Origin: an uncultured Rhodospirillales bacterium
GTDB lineage: Bacteria; Pseudomonadota; Alphaproteobacteria; CAAGCB01; CAG-977
NCBI GenBank assembly: GCA_902777205.1
Contig: CACYSU010000014.1
Span: forward strand, 1-57,188
Length of the DNA stretch: 57,188 bases
Reading direction: 5' to 3'
How positions within the stretch are numbered: position 1 is the stretch's first letter; each line of letters starts with the position of its first letter. The position numbers were made by a program, and so were the translations under genes. Below, piece by piece: positions 23,128-31,473 of this stretch. Under the pieces are notes generated by a model that was not told the DNA's origin, did no database searches, and saw only the letters and a program-made list of their open reading frames with translations.

Positions 23128-25467
23128 ATGGCCAAATCGGGTGAGGAATGGGCTGAAAGAGAAGCCGCAATACAATGGGTGGTGGCAACCGTCACCATCG
23201 CTTTGGTCGTTTCGTATCTGCTGGCGATTCTGTCGTTCGCCATGACAAACCTGATCCCCCGCGGCATCAGTCAGGAAACCATGGCGCTGATTTGGCGATT
23301 CGTGAAAAAGGCCGCGATCCAGCCGATGTACCTGCTGGGCGTTTACTGGAAATGGCTGGTCAAGGCGTTCAAAGCGCAAAACGACCTGCCCTTTTATTTC
23401 TGGCTGCCGGTCACGCCGCTGTTTTCGTTCGCGATCATTTTGACGACCGGATTGCTGACCAACCCGCATTCGTGGTTGTCCACCATTCACGGCGCCGGCC
23501 ACATCGCGACGAAAAAAGACATCGAAAAAATGGGGCTGTTCCGCGGTTTCATCGTTGTTTTAGGCCGTTGGCACGGCAAATTGCTGCGGCTGCCCGAAAC
23601 GCTGTCCGTTCTGGTTCTGGCGCCGCCCGGCACCGGTAAAACCGTCGGCGTCGTTATGCCCACGATTTTTGAATCCAACAACATCAGCATCATCGTCAAC
23701 GACCCGAAACCCGAACTGTGCTATAAAACCAGCGGATACCGCCAGACGATCGGCCCCGTGTTCGTCATCAACTGGGGCGCGGAGGACGAACCCGACAAAG
23801 GCATTTACTATCCCAGCTGGAATATGCTGTCGAACACCTGTCTGCCGCCGTTCGGCCCCGCCCGCGACATGTACGTCGATTCCATGGTGAACGTTTTGGT
23901 CGAAGAACCCAAGGGCGGCGCGGATCCGCACTGGGCGAAAACGGGCCGCAACGCCTTGACGGGCTTCATTCATTTCGTCGTCGGCAAATGCGAACACGCC
24001 CGCGCGAACGATTATTTCATCGGCCGCCTGTACGAAGGAAAGCTGGACGACAAAGACCGCGAAGTGCTGGAAGGCTACTATATGGAAATGACGGACGCCG
24101 ACGCGGCCGAAGCGTTGGATCATCTGCGCAACGGCACGTTGGATCTGAACAACTACGTTCCCGTCGGCACGTGGGAAATGCTGCCCGAAAACTGGGTCGG
24201 CGCGGAACCGTGCATCGCCATGATTTTGGACTGGCTGACCGAAGCGCAAATGCAAATGGCCGCGGAAATCAAACGCAAAACCGAAGAGGGCGACCAAATG
24301 GCCGCGCTGGCCGATCCGATGCGCGATATGCTGGATCAGGCCGTCGCCGAATGTAAACGCTACGGCTACGCCCACCGCGCCGTCGTCGAATTGAACCAGC
24401 TGTCCGGCACGCCCGACAAGGAACGCGGATCCATTCTGTCAACGGCTTTGACCGGTATCGGTATTTTCAAAAACTCCGCCGTGCGGTCGCGCACGAAAAT
24501 GAGCGACTTCATTTTCAAAGACTTGCGCGGGATGAAAGACCCGATCACCGGCGAAATGAAATCCATCGCGATTTACCTGTCGGTGAACCAGGTTGACGCG
24601 CGCGCGCTGAACATCATCACCGGCACGTTCGTCGAACTGATGTCGAACTTCCTGATCGCGAATCCGCCCAATTTCAAACAGGCCGACGGGTCGAAAACGG
24701 GTCCGTTCCCGACGTTGTTCGTGCTCGACGAATTTCCGCAAATGCCGAAACTGGGCGCGGTCAAAGACGGCCCCGCGGTCGGCCGCGGTCAAAAAGTGTC
24801 GTACCTGCTGATCGGGCAAGATTTGGGGCAAATCTCCGGCCAATACGGCAAGGACGATTTGGAAACGATCATTTCCACGACGGCGGCGAAAATCATTTTG
24901 TCGCAGAACAACGAACAGACCGCCCAGCGTTTTGAAAAGATGATCGGCACGAAAACCGTTGAAATCGCGTCGAAATCCAGAACGGAAGGCTGGTCGAAAC
25001 AGGCGACGCCGTTTTCCGCGAACGTTTCGCGTTCCCTGCAGGGGACGGCCGTCATCGGGGCGTCGCAAATGCTGTCCCTGCCTTCGACCCAGCAAATCGT
25101 TTTGATGCAAGGGTTCATGAACCGGCCGATCATGGCGGACGCGCCGCGTTGGTTTTTGGACAAGGAAATGACGCGCAAATGCAACATTCCGCCGTCGCCG
25201 TTCGTGCCGTACTGGATCGTCGCGCAACGTGAAGACACGGATGTCAGCGCGTTGCAGGGATTGATCGACATCGCCGAAGAGGACGACGGCGAAGGCGACG
25301 AAACCGATGAAGCCATCAAGGAATACGAAGAATACGGCGTGGACGATTTTGACGACGATGACGATTTCGACGAAGACGAAGATTTCGACGACGAAAATGA
25401 TGAAGAAGGAGAGGACGCGGAATACGACAACGAAAACTATGACGATTTCATTGATGAAAAATTCTAG
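23128..25467 (+). CDS. Type IV secretion coupling ATPase (VirD4/TraG/TraD family)
   Basis: 779 residues. Two N-terminal membrane helices (about 15-40 and 92-110) are followed by the P-loop domain. Walker A is LAPPGTGKTVGVV at about 164-176 and Walker B LFVLDEFPQMPKL near 529. LIGQDLGQISGQYG and ILSQNNEQTAQRFEKMIGTKT are further family motifs. These ATPases sit at the inner-membrane entrance of type IV secretion systems and pass substrates to the channel. The C-terminal 65 residues are extremely acidic (runs of DDDDDFDEDEDFDDEND), as in coupling proteins whose tails bind adaptors. The start has AAGGAG 13 bases upstream. The HNH-like gene follows 36 bases downstream. Confidence 0.95.
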   Translation: MAKSGEEWAEREAAIQWVVATVTIALVVSYLLAILSFAMTNLIPRGISQETMALIWRFVKKAAIQPMYLLGVYWKWLVKAFKAQNDLPFYFWLPVTPLFSFAIILTTGLLTNPHSWLSTIHGAGHIATKKDIEKMGLFRGFIVVLGRWHGKLLRLPETLSVLVLAPPGTGKTVGVVMPTIFESNNISIIVNDPKPELCYKTSGYRQTIGPVFVINWGAEDEPDKGIYYPSWNMLSNTCLPPFGPARDMYVDSMVNVLVEEPKGGADPHWAKTGRNALTGFIHFVVGKCEHARANDYFIGRLYEGKLDDKDREVLEGYYMEMTDADAAEALDHLRNGTLDLNNYVPVGTWEMLPENWVGAEPCIAMILDWLTEAQMQMAAEIKRKTEEGDQMAALADPMRDMLDQAVAECKRYGYAHRAVVELNQLSGTPDKERGSILSTALTGIGIFKNSAVRSRTKMSDFIFKDLRGMKDPITGEMKSIAIYLSVNQVDARALNIITGTFVELMSNFLIANPPNFKQADGSKTGPFPTLFVLDEFPQMPKLGAVKDGPAVGRGQKVSYLLIGQDLGQISGQYGKDDLETIISTTAAKIILSQNNEQTAQRFEKMIGTKTVEIASKSRTEGWSKQATPFSANVSRSLQGTAVIGASQMLSLPSTQQIVLMQGFMNRPIMADAPRWFLDKEMTRKCNIPPSPFVPYWIVAQREDTDVSALQGLIDIAEEDDGEGDETDEAIKEYEEYGVDDFDDDDDFDEDEDFDDENDEEGEDAEYDNENYDDFIDEKF

Positions 25468-25503
25468 TTTTCCATAAAGGAAACCGGATGAAACGAGGTT
25501 GGA

Positions 25504-26565
25504 ATGTGGGATTGGTCGGGATCTAAAACGCCGCCGCCCGTACGTTCACGGAGCGGAGCCGCTGAAGAGGCGCAGAATCAAGGGGTGACACCCGTGCGCC
25601 GCGACATCCGTCCTGTGCCCGGTTACAGGGACGCCCGCGCGTTCAGAACCCTGCCCCCGACGGCGCCGGCGTCGGCCTATCCCGATCCGGCCGGAACGCC
25701 CTATTCCCCCGTGCCGCCCGTCTATCCGCAGCAGCCCTACGCACCGCAGCCTTACGCCCCCGTTCCGCAGCAGCCTTACGCCCCGCAGCCCTACGCCCCC
25801 GTTCCGCCGCAGCCTTACGCCCCGCAGCCCTACGCCCCCGCGCCGCAGCCTTATGCGCCCGTTGCGCCGCAGCCTTACGCCCCGCAGCCCTACGCCCCCG
25901 CGCCGCAGCAGCCTTACGCCCCGCAGCCGGCGTATCAGCAACCCTACGCGCCCCCCGCCGCGCCGCAGCCTTACACGACGCAAGGCTATCCGCAGCAGGC
26001 CGCAGCCCCCGCAGGATCGCCGGAAGACCGCGGATTGTGGGAATGGCGGTTCAAGCAGACGGGGCTGGTCAACATGGATTTGATCGAAGCCGACTATGTT
26101 CCGCTGGATTCCGCTTGGCTGCTGGAATTGCGCAAGGCGTTCAAACGCACGCGCCGCGACTTTTTAAAATACGTCGGATACCACCACGTCAACGAACTGC
26201 TGGCGGCCGGTATGAGCGAAGACGCGATCAAGCTGGTGAAAAAAGGAAAAGCGCCGGAAAATTTCAACATCCACATCCGCGTTCCGTTTGAATACGGCGG
26301 AACGAACAGCTTTTCCAATCTGGTGTTGATTCAAACCCACCCGTATCACGTTGAAATCCACCGGTTCATTGATATGCAGACGCTGTCGCAGCCGAATTTC
26401 AAACCGCGCAAGCTGTTTTTGCCCGCGCCGAAAGGAAAAGTCTATTTCCCCGGCGACATCGAAATTTCGTCCGGCGGAACCAGCCGCCACGACCGCAGCG
26501 TTTACGCCGGATTTTTGGAAAGCACTTTTGAAATGATCGCGCAGCGGTCTTCTTTGGGACGGTAG
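25504..26565 (+). CDS. Proline-rich repeat protein with HNH-nuclease-like C-terminal domain (candidate effector)
   Basis: 353 residues. Residues about 75-155 are repeats of QPYAPQPYAPVP. The C-terminal 170 residues look like colicin-type and polymorphic-toxin HNH nucleases: a helical lead-in with DFLKYVGYHHVNELLAAGMS, then GKAPENFNIHIRVP, GGTNSFSNLVLI and PYHVEIH. Compared with colicin E9 (HHDKP...N...HIDIH), the first metal-binding His (H257), Asn (N272) and the last two His (H282, H286) are kept. The general-base His is Ile (I258). It may therefore be inactive or use another residue. It sits between the coupling ATPase and a SUKH-like gene (3 bases apart), which supports a secreted toxin or a toxin-derived adaptor. 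No signal peptide is seen. Confidence 0.7.
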   Translation: MWDWSGSKTPPPVRSRSGAAEEAQNQGVTPVRRDIRPVPGYRDARAFRTLPPTAPASAYPDPAGTPYSPVPPVYPQQPYAPQPYAPVPQQPYAPQPYAPVPPQPYAPQPYAPAPQPYAPVAPQPYAPQPYAPAPQQPYAPQPAYQQPYAPPAAPQPYTTQGYPQQAAAPAGSPEDRGLWEWRFKQTGLVNMDLIEADYVPLDSAWLLELRKAFKRTRRDFLKYVGYHHVNELLAAGMSEDAIKLVKKGKAPENFNIHIRVPFEYGGTNSFSNLVLIQTHPYHVEIHRFIDMQTLSQPNFKPRKLFLPAPKGKVYFPGDIEISSGGTSRHDRSVYAGFLESTFEMIAQRSSLGR

Positions 26566-26568
26566 GAT

Positions 26569-27003
26569 ATGCTGGCACGGATTTTAAACACGCTGAAAAA
26601 GGACGACGCCGTTTTTTTCGAACCTGTGGACGAACGGTCGCTGCGGTTCATCAGCTCTTTGCTGTCGTCGCACCGGTTTCCGCCCGTTCCCGTCGATTAC
26701 ATCGCATTGCTGAAACAAACGGACGGGCTGAGCTGGAATGGCATCGAGCTGTACGGAACGCGCGCGAGCGACCGCGAAGCGTTGGGCTACACCCTGCCGG
26801 GGCTGATCGAGGCGAATCTGGAATATCAGCAGGTCGCCCCCATGCGCGGCAAGCTGCTGTTGGGACGCGCGGCGGAGGAATTGTTCGTCTATGACAGTCT
26901 GGATCAGAAATACCACATCATCAGCCGGATGGATTTTTCCACCAACTGCAGCTTTCCGACCTTTTCCGAAGCGCTCTACCTGTTCGTGGACGAACTGTTT
27001 TAA
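26569..27003 (+). CDS. SUKH/SMI1-KNR4-like immunity-type protein
   Basis: 144 residues, cytoplasmic. The segment FPPVPVDYIALLKQTDGLSWNGIELYGT is typical of SUKH (SMI1/KNR4, YrhA-like) proteins, followed by LLLGRAAEELFVYDSLDQKYHIISR and a C-terminal helix (TFSEALYLFVDELF). Proteins of this superfamily are the best known immunity proteins against nuclease toxins of polymorphic toxin systems. The start is 3 bases after the HNH-like gene with GGTAGGAT in front, so the two are translated together. It probably binds and blocks the HNH-like protein. A GC-rich terminator follows. Confidence 0.7.
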   Translation: MLARILNTLKKDDAVFFEPVDERSLRFISSLLSSHRFPPVPVDYIALLKQTDGLSWNGIELYGTRASDREALGYTLPGLIEANLEYQQVAPMRGKLLLGRAAEELFVYDSLDQKYHIISRMDFSTNCSFPTFSEALYLFVDELF

Positions 27004-27030
27004 AGCCCGTCCGCGAACTTTAAAATCGAG

Positions 27031-27828
27031 TTACGCCGCCGGAACGTCGTTGCCGGCGGCCGATTTTTTGCCGTCTTGCAAAAAGCAGATCATATACACC
27101 GCGATGATCACGACATTCAAATACGCCGGAACGGACGCGCCGAAAACATACGCGCACGCGTTCAACACATACGCGGGCATAACGGACAGCGTCGCCAAAC
27201 GCAGGCGTTCCTCCCAAATCAAGGAAGTTTTAGAGGAAAACGTCAAAATGAACGACATCAGCCCGTAAAACACGGCCGCCAGAAAATAGTACGCCCACAA
27301 AACGGGAACGACGAAAACAAACATCGTCGGCGGCACGATCCGGCGGCACAGCCCGATAAATTCCGCGCCGGCCTTTTTCAGCATATCCTTGCCGACGGTC
27401 AAATCCGCCCCCTCTGTCAAAGAGGCGATCGGAAAACGCGTCACTTTGGTCAGGCTGTAGGTCGTGACGGCGTCGTTGGTGATGTAAACGCCGTTTTTCG
27501 GCAATCCGTCGGTTTGCGCGGGATCGCCAGACGTGTCGATGACAAAGAAGAAATCGCTTTCCTTGTCGATGAACGATTTTTTGTAATCGGCGGGGGATAC
27601 GATCACTCCCTTTTCAATGACGAAATCCGGCATATCCAGTTCGTCAACCGCTGCGGACACGACATCCGGCGAAATCGAAAACAGCAGCGCGGAAATTTTG
27701 ACCGCCATGACGGCGGCGACCGTAAAAGCCAGAAAGAACAGCGGTTGAAACCCGTAGCCCCGCCCCTGTTTGACATAGGACGCGAACAACGTCCGGTCGT
27801 AAAACGATTTGTACAGATAGGAAAACAT
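27031..27828 (-). CDS. DUF1189 family membrane protein
   Basis: 265 residues. One helix follows FFLAFTVAAVMAVKISALLF (about 30-50), then an extracytoplasmic domain with ELDMPDFVIEKGVIV, FFFVIDTSGD and VYITNDAVTTYS, and a four-helix C-terminal part (MFVFVVPVLWAYYFLAAVFYG and others). This matches DUF1189 proteins, whose function is unknown. The start has GGGGAGGGG in front. It stands alone, convergent with the secretion cluster, and marks its right border. Confidence 0.8.
   Translation of the reverse strand: MFSYLYKSFYDRTLFASYVKQGRGYGFQPLFFLAFTVAAVMAVKISALLFSISPDVVSAAVDELDMPDFVIEKGVIVSPADYKKSFIDKESDFFFVIDTSGDPAQTDGLPKNGVYITNDAVTTYSLTKVTRFPIASLTEGADLTVGKDMLKKAGAEFIGLCRRIVPPTMFVFVVPVLWAYYFLAAVFYGLMSFILTFSSKTSLIWEERLRLATLSVMPAYVLNACAYVFGASVPAYLNVVIIAVYMICFLQDGKKSAAGNDVPAA
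27035..27069 (+). terminator. Intrinsic terminator after the SUKH-like gene
   Basis: GCCGCCGG, loop of 10, CCGGCGGC, then CGATTTTTT. It lies within the 3' end of the convergent DUF1189 gene. Confidence 0.65.
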
Positions 27829-27963
27829 TCACCCCTCCCCGATGCAGGAAAACCATCTGATTCTACACGCAGCCGCCGCGTCCTGTCGAGGAAAATGACG
27901 CCGCGCCGTTTTGATTTTTGTTGACGGCGCGGGCGTATGGCCTTATAAAGTCGGATGAAAGCC

Positions 27964-28039
27964 GACCCTATCGTCTAATCGGTTAGGACAGCACCCTCTC
28001 AAGGTGTAAACACGGGTTCGAGTCCCGTTAGGGTCGCCA
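27964..28039 (+). tRNA. tRNA-Glu (CTC)
   Basis: Full cloverleaf: acceptor GACCCTA/TAGGGTC, D arm with AATCGGTTA loop, anticodon loop CTCTCAA (anticodon CTC), T arm ACGGG-TTCGAGT-CCCGT, and an encoded CCA end. Confidence 0.95.
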
Positions 28040-28134
28040 TTACGAACGGCAAGCATCTGGCTTTGTCGTTTTTTTATTTTATAAATCAAACACTTACCGT
28101 TTGTTTTTCAGCTTTCAAAAAAGGAATTCTGGAA

Positions 28135-28674
28135 ATGTTTTATAAAACCGGTTACGCTTCGCCGGTCGGCGTTCTCACTTTGGCTTCGGACGGCGGCAAC
28201 ATCGTCGGTTTATGGCTGGACGGGCAGAAATACTTTGCCGACACGGTCAACGAAGAAATGCGCCCGAATGACGATCTGCCCGTTTTTCAGCGGGCGAAAA
28301 ACTGGCTGGACAGGTATTTTCGCCATGAAAAGCCGGAAATATCCGAATTGCCCCTCGCCCCCATCGGCGGCGAATTCAGACAGGAAGTATGGAAAATTCT
28401 GTGCGAAATCCCGTACGGTCAAATCACAACCTACGGCGAAATCGCGCGCAAAATCGCCGAAAAAAGGGGATTGAAACGTATGTCCGCGCAGGCCGTCGGC
28501 GGCGCGGTCGGACACAATCCGGTTTCGATCATCATTCCCTGTCACAGGGTGGTCGGAACGAACGGCAGCCTGACGGGATACGCGGGCGGATTGGACAGGA
28601 AAATCGAATTGCTGAAATTTGAAGGCGTCGATCTGTCAAAACTGCACCGCCCGAAAAAGGGAACCGCCCTGTAA
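28135..28674 (+). CDS. ogt: Methylated-DNA--protein-cysteine methyltransferase
   Basis: 179 residues from the ATG behind AAGGA; longer in-frame starts overlap the end of the tRNA region and are unlikely. The C-terminal half has IPYGQITTYGEIA, the helix-turn-helix QAVGGAVGHNP and the active-site motif IPCHRVVG, with C136 as the acceptor cysteine. The enzyme takes alkyl groups from O6-guanine (and O4-thymine) onto its own cysteine. The short N-terminal domain fits the Ogt type rather than Ada. It lies convergent to fliJ with only 6 bases between. Confidence 0.93.
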   Translation: MFYKTGYASPVGVLTLASDGGNIVGLWLDGQKYFADTVNEEMRPNDDLPVFQRAKNWLDRYFRHEKPEISELPLAPIGGEFRQEVWKILCEIPYGQITTYGEIARKIAEKRGLKRMSAQAVGGAVGHNPVSIIIPCHRVVGTNGSLTGYAGGLDRKIELLKFEGVDLSKLHRPKKGTAL

Positions 28675-28680
28675 GCTTTT

Positions 28681-29163
28681 TCAAGATTGGCTTCCGGCCG
28701 TTCGCGCCGGATCGTCCCCGCCGTCCGCCTGTTCATCGTTTTCCTGCCGCCGCCGGCGGTACAGCGTCAACCCGATTTCGTCCAGAACGGCGTTCATTTT
28801 GCGTTCCAGCTCCGTCCATTCGCGTTTGTCGCGGTTTTCCTGCGTGATTTCAAAGGTTTTCAATTCCTGATAGGCGGCGCGTATCTCTTCGCGCATATCC
28901 AGAATTTCCTGCCGCACGTCCGCCAAAGCGCGATCGACGCGGCGGTTTTCCTCGATATGCCAATCGACGTACGCGCCGAACGTCAACGCGGCGACGGGAC
29001 TGGAATTGGCGGCGGCCTCCTCTTCCTTGAACCGTTCGGCCAACAGGATTTTACGGTTTTCCAAGGATTGCTCGAACCGCAGCAGGTTGCCCAGTTTCCT
29101 TTGGCGTTCGTCCAGCTCGAATTTATGTACGCGGATCAGGGTTTTCAGCTCGTTTTTCGCCAT
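28681..29163 (-). CDS. fliJ: FliJ-like flagellar export protein
   Basis: 160 residues, almost all charged helix. It shows the FliJ pattern of two long antiparallel coiled coils (ELKTLIRVHKFELDERQRKL and EEIRAAYQELKTFEITQENR). FliJ sits in the FliI hexamer of the flagellar export apparatus and helps switch on its use of ion gradient. It follows fliI by 14 bases in the same operon, which makes the call firm despite low sequence conservation. The tail is Asp/Gly-rich. Confidence 0.85.
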   Translation of the reverse strand: MAKNELKTLIRVHKFELDERQRKLGNLLRFEQSLENRKILLAERFKEEEAAANSSPVAALTFGAYVDWHIEENRRVDRALADVRQEILDMREEIRAAYQELKTFEITQENRDKREWTELERKMNAVLDEIGLTLYRRRRQENDEQADGGDDPARTAGSQS

Positions 29164-29177
29164 AAATCACAGCATCC

Positions 29178-30530
29178 CTACTTCGCGGCGGGGCGGCCGT
29201 CGGGCTTTTGCGCCAGAATTTCGGCCAATTCGCGGTATCCGGTCGCGAAATCGACCTTGTCCTTTTTGCGCTGGGAAATGAATTTTTCCAGCTTGTCGTA
29301 ATAGAAAATGGCCTCGTCCACTTCCGGATTCGACCCGCGCTTGTACGCGCCCAGCCGGATCAGCTCCGCCATGTTTTCATAGGTGGAAATCAGCGCCCGC
29401 GCCCGATTGACCAATGCGTTTTCCTCGTCCGTGTTGCACCCCGGCATCGTACGCGAAATGCTGCGCAGCAGGTTCACGGCGGGATAGCGGTTACGTTCGG
29501 CGATCGCGCGTTCCAAAACGATGTGGCCGTCCAAAATGCCGCGCACGGCGTCCGCGATCGGTTCGTTGTGGTCGTCGCCGTCCACCAAAACCGTGAACAG
29601 CCCCGTGATCGACCCCGATCCGGCCGGCCCCGGCCCCGCGCGTTCCAACAATTTGGGCAGTTCGGCGAACACGGACGGCGTGTATCCCTTTGTCGCGGGC
29701 GGTTCGCCGGCCGACAGGCTGATTTCCCGCTGTGCCATGGCGAAGCGGGTGATGCTGTCCATCATGCACAGCACGTTGTTTTTCAAATTGCGGAAATATT
29801 CGGCGACCGTCATGGCGACATAGGCCGCCTGCCGCCGCATCAAGGGACTTTCGTCCGACGTGGCGACGACGACGACGCTGCGCTTCATCCCCTCTTCGCC
29901 CAAATCGTCCTCGATGAACTCGCGCGCTTCGCGGCCGCGTTCGCCGATCAGCCCCAAAACCGTCACATCCAACCGCGTGTGCCGCGCCATCATCGCCATC
30001 AGCGACGATTTGCCGACGCCGGAACCCGCGAAAATGCCCATACGCTGGCCTTTGCACACGGTCAGGAAAGTGTTGATCGCCCGCACGCCCAAATCGGCCT
30101 TGCCCGCGACGCGCTGACGCGTGCCGGCGGGGGGCGGCGCGGCGTGGATCGGACAAGGGACGCCGCCTTTGATCAAAGGGCCTTTGCCGTCAACAGGTTC
30201 GCCCATCGCGTTGATCACCCGCCCCAGCCACGACGGGTCGGGATACAAAACGGGCAGCGTGTCGCACACGTCAACGGGGTTTCCGGGGCCGACGCCGTCC
30301 AGCGTCATGAACGGCATCGCCAACACTTTGCCGCTGTTGAACCCGACGACTTCGCACACGACGCGCTTGCCGCCGCGCGCGTGGATTGCGCAGCGGTCGC
30401 CGACGGACAGATCGGCGCGGATGCCGGTGATTTCGACCGGCATCCCCTTGACCGCGCAAACAGAACCGTAGCACCGGCATTCCGGCAGGGCGTCAATGTC
30501 TTTGATCAGGTTTTTCAAATAACCGTTCAT
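29178..30530 (-). CDS. fliI: Flagellum-specific export ATPase FliI
   Basis: 450 residues from the internal ATG starting MNGYLKNLIK, which fits the usual FliI length; a longer upstream reading would run into the ctrA promoter region. Walker A is GIFAGSGVGKSS (about 165-176). Also present are LGLIGERGREAREFI, the Walker B region NVLCMMDSITRFAMAQRE, and the FliI/F1-type PATKGYTPSVFAELPKLLERAG. FliI forms a hexamer at the base of the flagellar export gate and releases substrates from chaperones. It is divergent from ctrA, with 184 bases between starts. Confidence 0.97.
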   Translation of the reverse strand: MNGYLKNLIKDIDALPECRCYGSVCAVKGMPVEITGIRADLSVGDRCAIHARGGKRVVCEVVGFNSGKVLAMPFMTLDGVGPGNPVDVCDTLPVLYPDPSWLGRVINAMGEPVDGKGPLIKGGVPCPIHAAPPPAGTRQRVAGKADLGVRAINTFLTVCKGQRMGIFAGSGVGKSSLMAMMARHTRLDVTVLGLIGERGREAREFIEDDLGEEGMKRSVVVVATSDESPLMRRQAAYVAMTVAEYFRNLKNNVLCMMDSITRFAMAQREISLSAGEPPATKGYTPSVFAELPKLLERAGPGPAGSGSITGLFTVLVDGDDHNEPIADAVRGILDGHIVLERAIAERNRYPAVNLLRSISRTMPGCNTDEENALVNRARALISTYENMAELIRLGAYKRGSNPEVDEAIFYYDKLEKFISQRKKDKVDFATGYRELAEILAQKPDGRPAAK

Positions 30531-30652
30531 GTTTTTGTTCCGAATTTTTGCCCAATATACCCTTTCGCGCAGCGTTTGTCGCCCCTTTATCGCAAAAAAA
30601 CGGCGGCGGGCGAAATTTTTTCGCTTTTGATGAACAAGGTGCTTGCATCTGG

Positions 30653-30685
30653 GATTCATACAACATAAAGTTAATAAATCACTAA
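30653..30685 (+). promoter_or_regulatory. ctrA upstream control sites: GANTC and a near-CtrA box
   Basis: GATTC at 30653-30657 is a CcrM methylation site (GANTC). At 30671-30685 is TTAA-N7-CTAA, one base off the CtrA consensus TTAA-N7-TTAA. Both lie 30-60 bases before the ctrA start. In Caulobacter the ctrA promoter is controlled by a GANTC site and by CtrA itself. Confidence 0.5.
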
Positions 30686-30714
30686 TTCATTTTTGCCTGA
30701 AAGAGGATAACCGG

Positions 30715-31401
30715 ATGCGCGTTCTGTTGGTGGAAGATGACAAGGCGACGGCTCAAACGATCGAAGCCGTCCTGCACAAGGAGGGCATGGTCGTCGATAC
30801 GACCGTTTTGGGCGAGGACGGGTTGGAAATCGGCAAATTGTACGATTACGACGTCATCATTCTGGATCTGATGCTGCCCGATATGGACGGGTACGAGGTT
30901 TTGAAACGCCTGCGCGCGTCGAAAATCGCGACGCCCGTTTTGATTTTGTCGGGGCTGTCCGGCGCGGACAAAAAGGTCAAAGGCCTGTCCACCGGCGCGG
31001 ACGACTATCTGACCAAACCGTTTGACAAGGCCGAGCTGGTCGCCCGCATCCGCGCGCTGGTCCGCCGGTCGAAAGGACATTCCGAATCCGTCATCCGCAC
31101 CGGCGCGATCGAAGTCAATCTGGACACGCGCACCGCGTTCGTCAACGGCAAACCGCTGCACCTGACGGGGCGCGAATACGGCATCCTCGAACGCCTGTCG
31201 CTGTCAAAGGGAACGACGCTGAGCAAGGAACAGTTCCTGAACCACCTGTACAACGGCATGGACGAACCGGAATTGAAAATCATCGACGTTTTCATTTGCA
31301 AACTGCGCAAAAAAATCGCCGAGGCCACCGGCGGCGACGATTACATCGAAACCGTTTGGGGGCGCGGGTACGTTTTGCGCGAACCGAAAAAAGAAGGATA
31401 G
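30715..31401 (+). CDS. ctrA: Cell-cycle response regulator CtrA
   Basis: 228 residues from the ATG behind AGAGGAT. The receiver domain begins [17 protein letters not shown], with D51 in [15 protein letters not shown] as the phosphate acceptor and K in LTKPF. The OmpR-type winged helix contains [20 protein letters not shown] and [15 protein letters not shown], which are near-identical to CtrA of Caulobacter. CtrA controls cell cycle, flagellar and pilus genes by binding TTAA-N7-TTAA. The C-terminus ends KKEG and lacks the Ala-Ala end that ClpXP uses in Caulobacter, so its turnover may differ. A terminator follows. Confidence 0.97.
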   Translation: MRVLLVEDDKATAQTIEAVLHKEGMVVDTTVLGEDGLEIGKLYDYDVIILDLMLPDMDGYEVLKRLRASKIATPVLILSGLSGADKKVKGLSTGADDYLTKPFDKAELVARIRALVRRSKGHSESVIRTGAIEVNLDTRTAFVNGKPLHLTGREYGILERLSLSKGTTLSKEQFLNHLYNGMDEPELKIIDVFICKLRKKIAEATGGDDYIETVWGRGYVLREPKKEG

Positions 31402-31405
31402 GAAC

Positions 31406-31439
31406 AAACCTCCCTGTCGCCGGACGGGGAGGTTTTCTT
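31406..31439 (+). terminator. Intrinsic terminator of ctrA
   Basis: AAACCTCCC, 12-base loop, GGGAGGTTT, then TCTTC; it starts 5 bases after the ctrA stop. Confidence 0.8.
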
Positions 31440-31473
31440 CATTTCGTTTATATATGGTTTTAAGGAGTTTTTC

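Noticed and set aside
23109-23130. A small hairpin AAGGAG/CCCCTT that might hide the ribosome site of the coupling ATPase.
   Set aside because: The stem has a mismatch and is too short to be convincing without RNA data.
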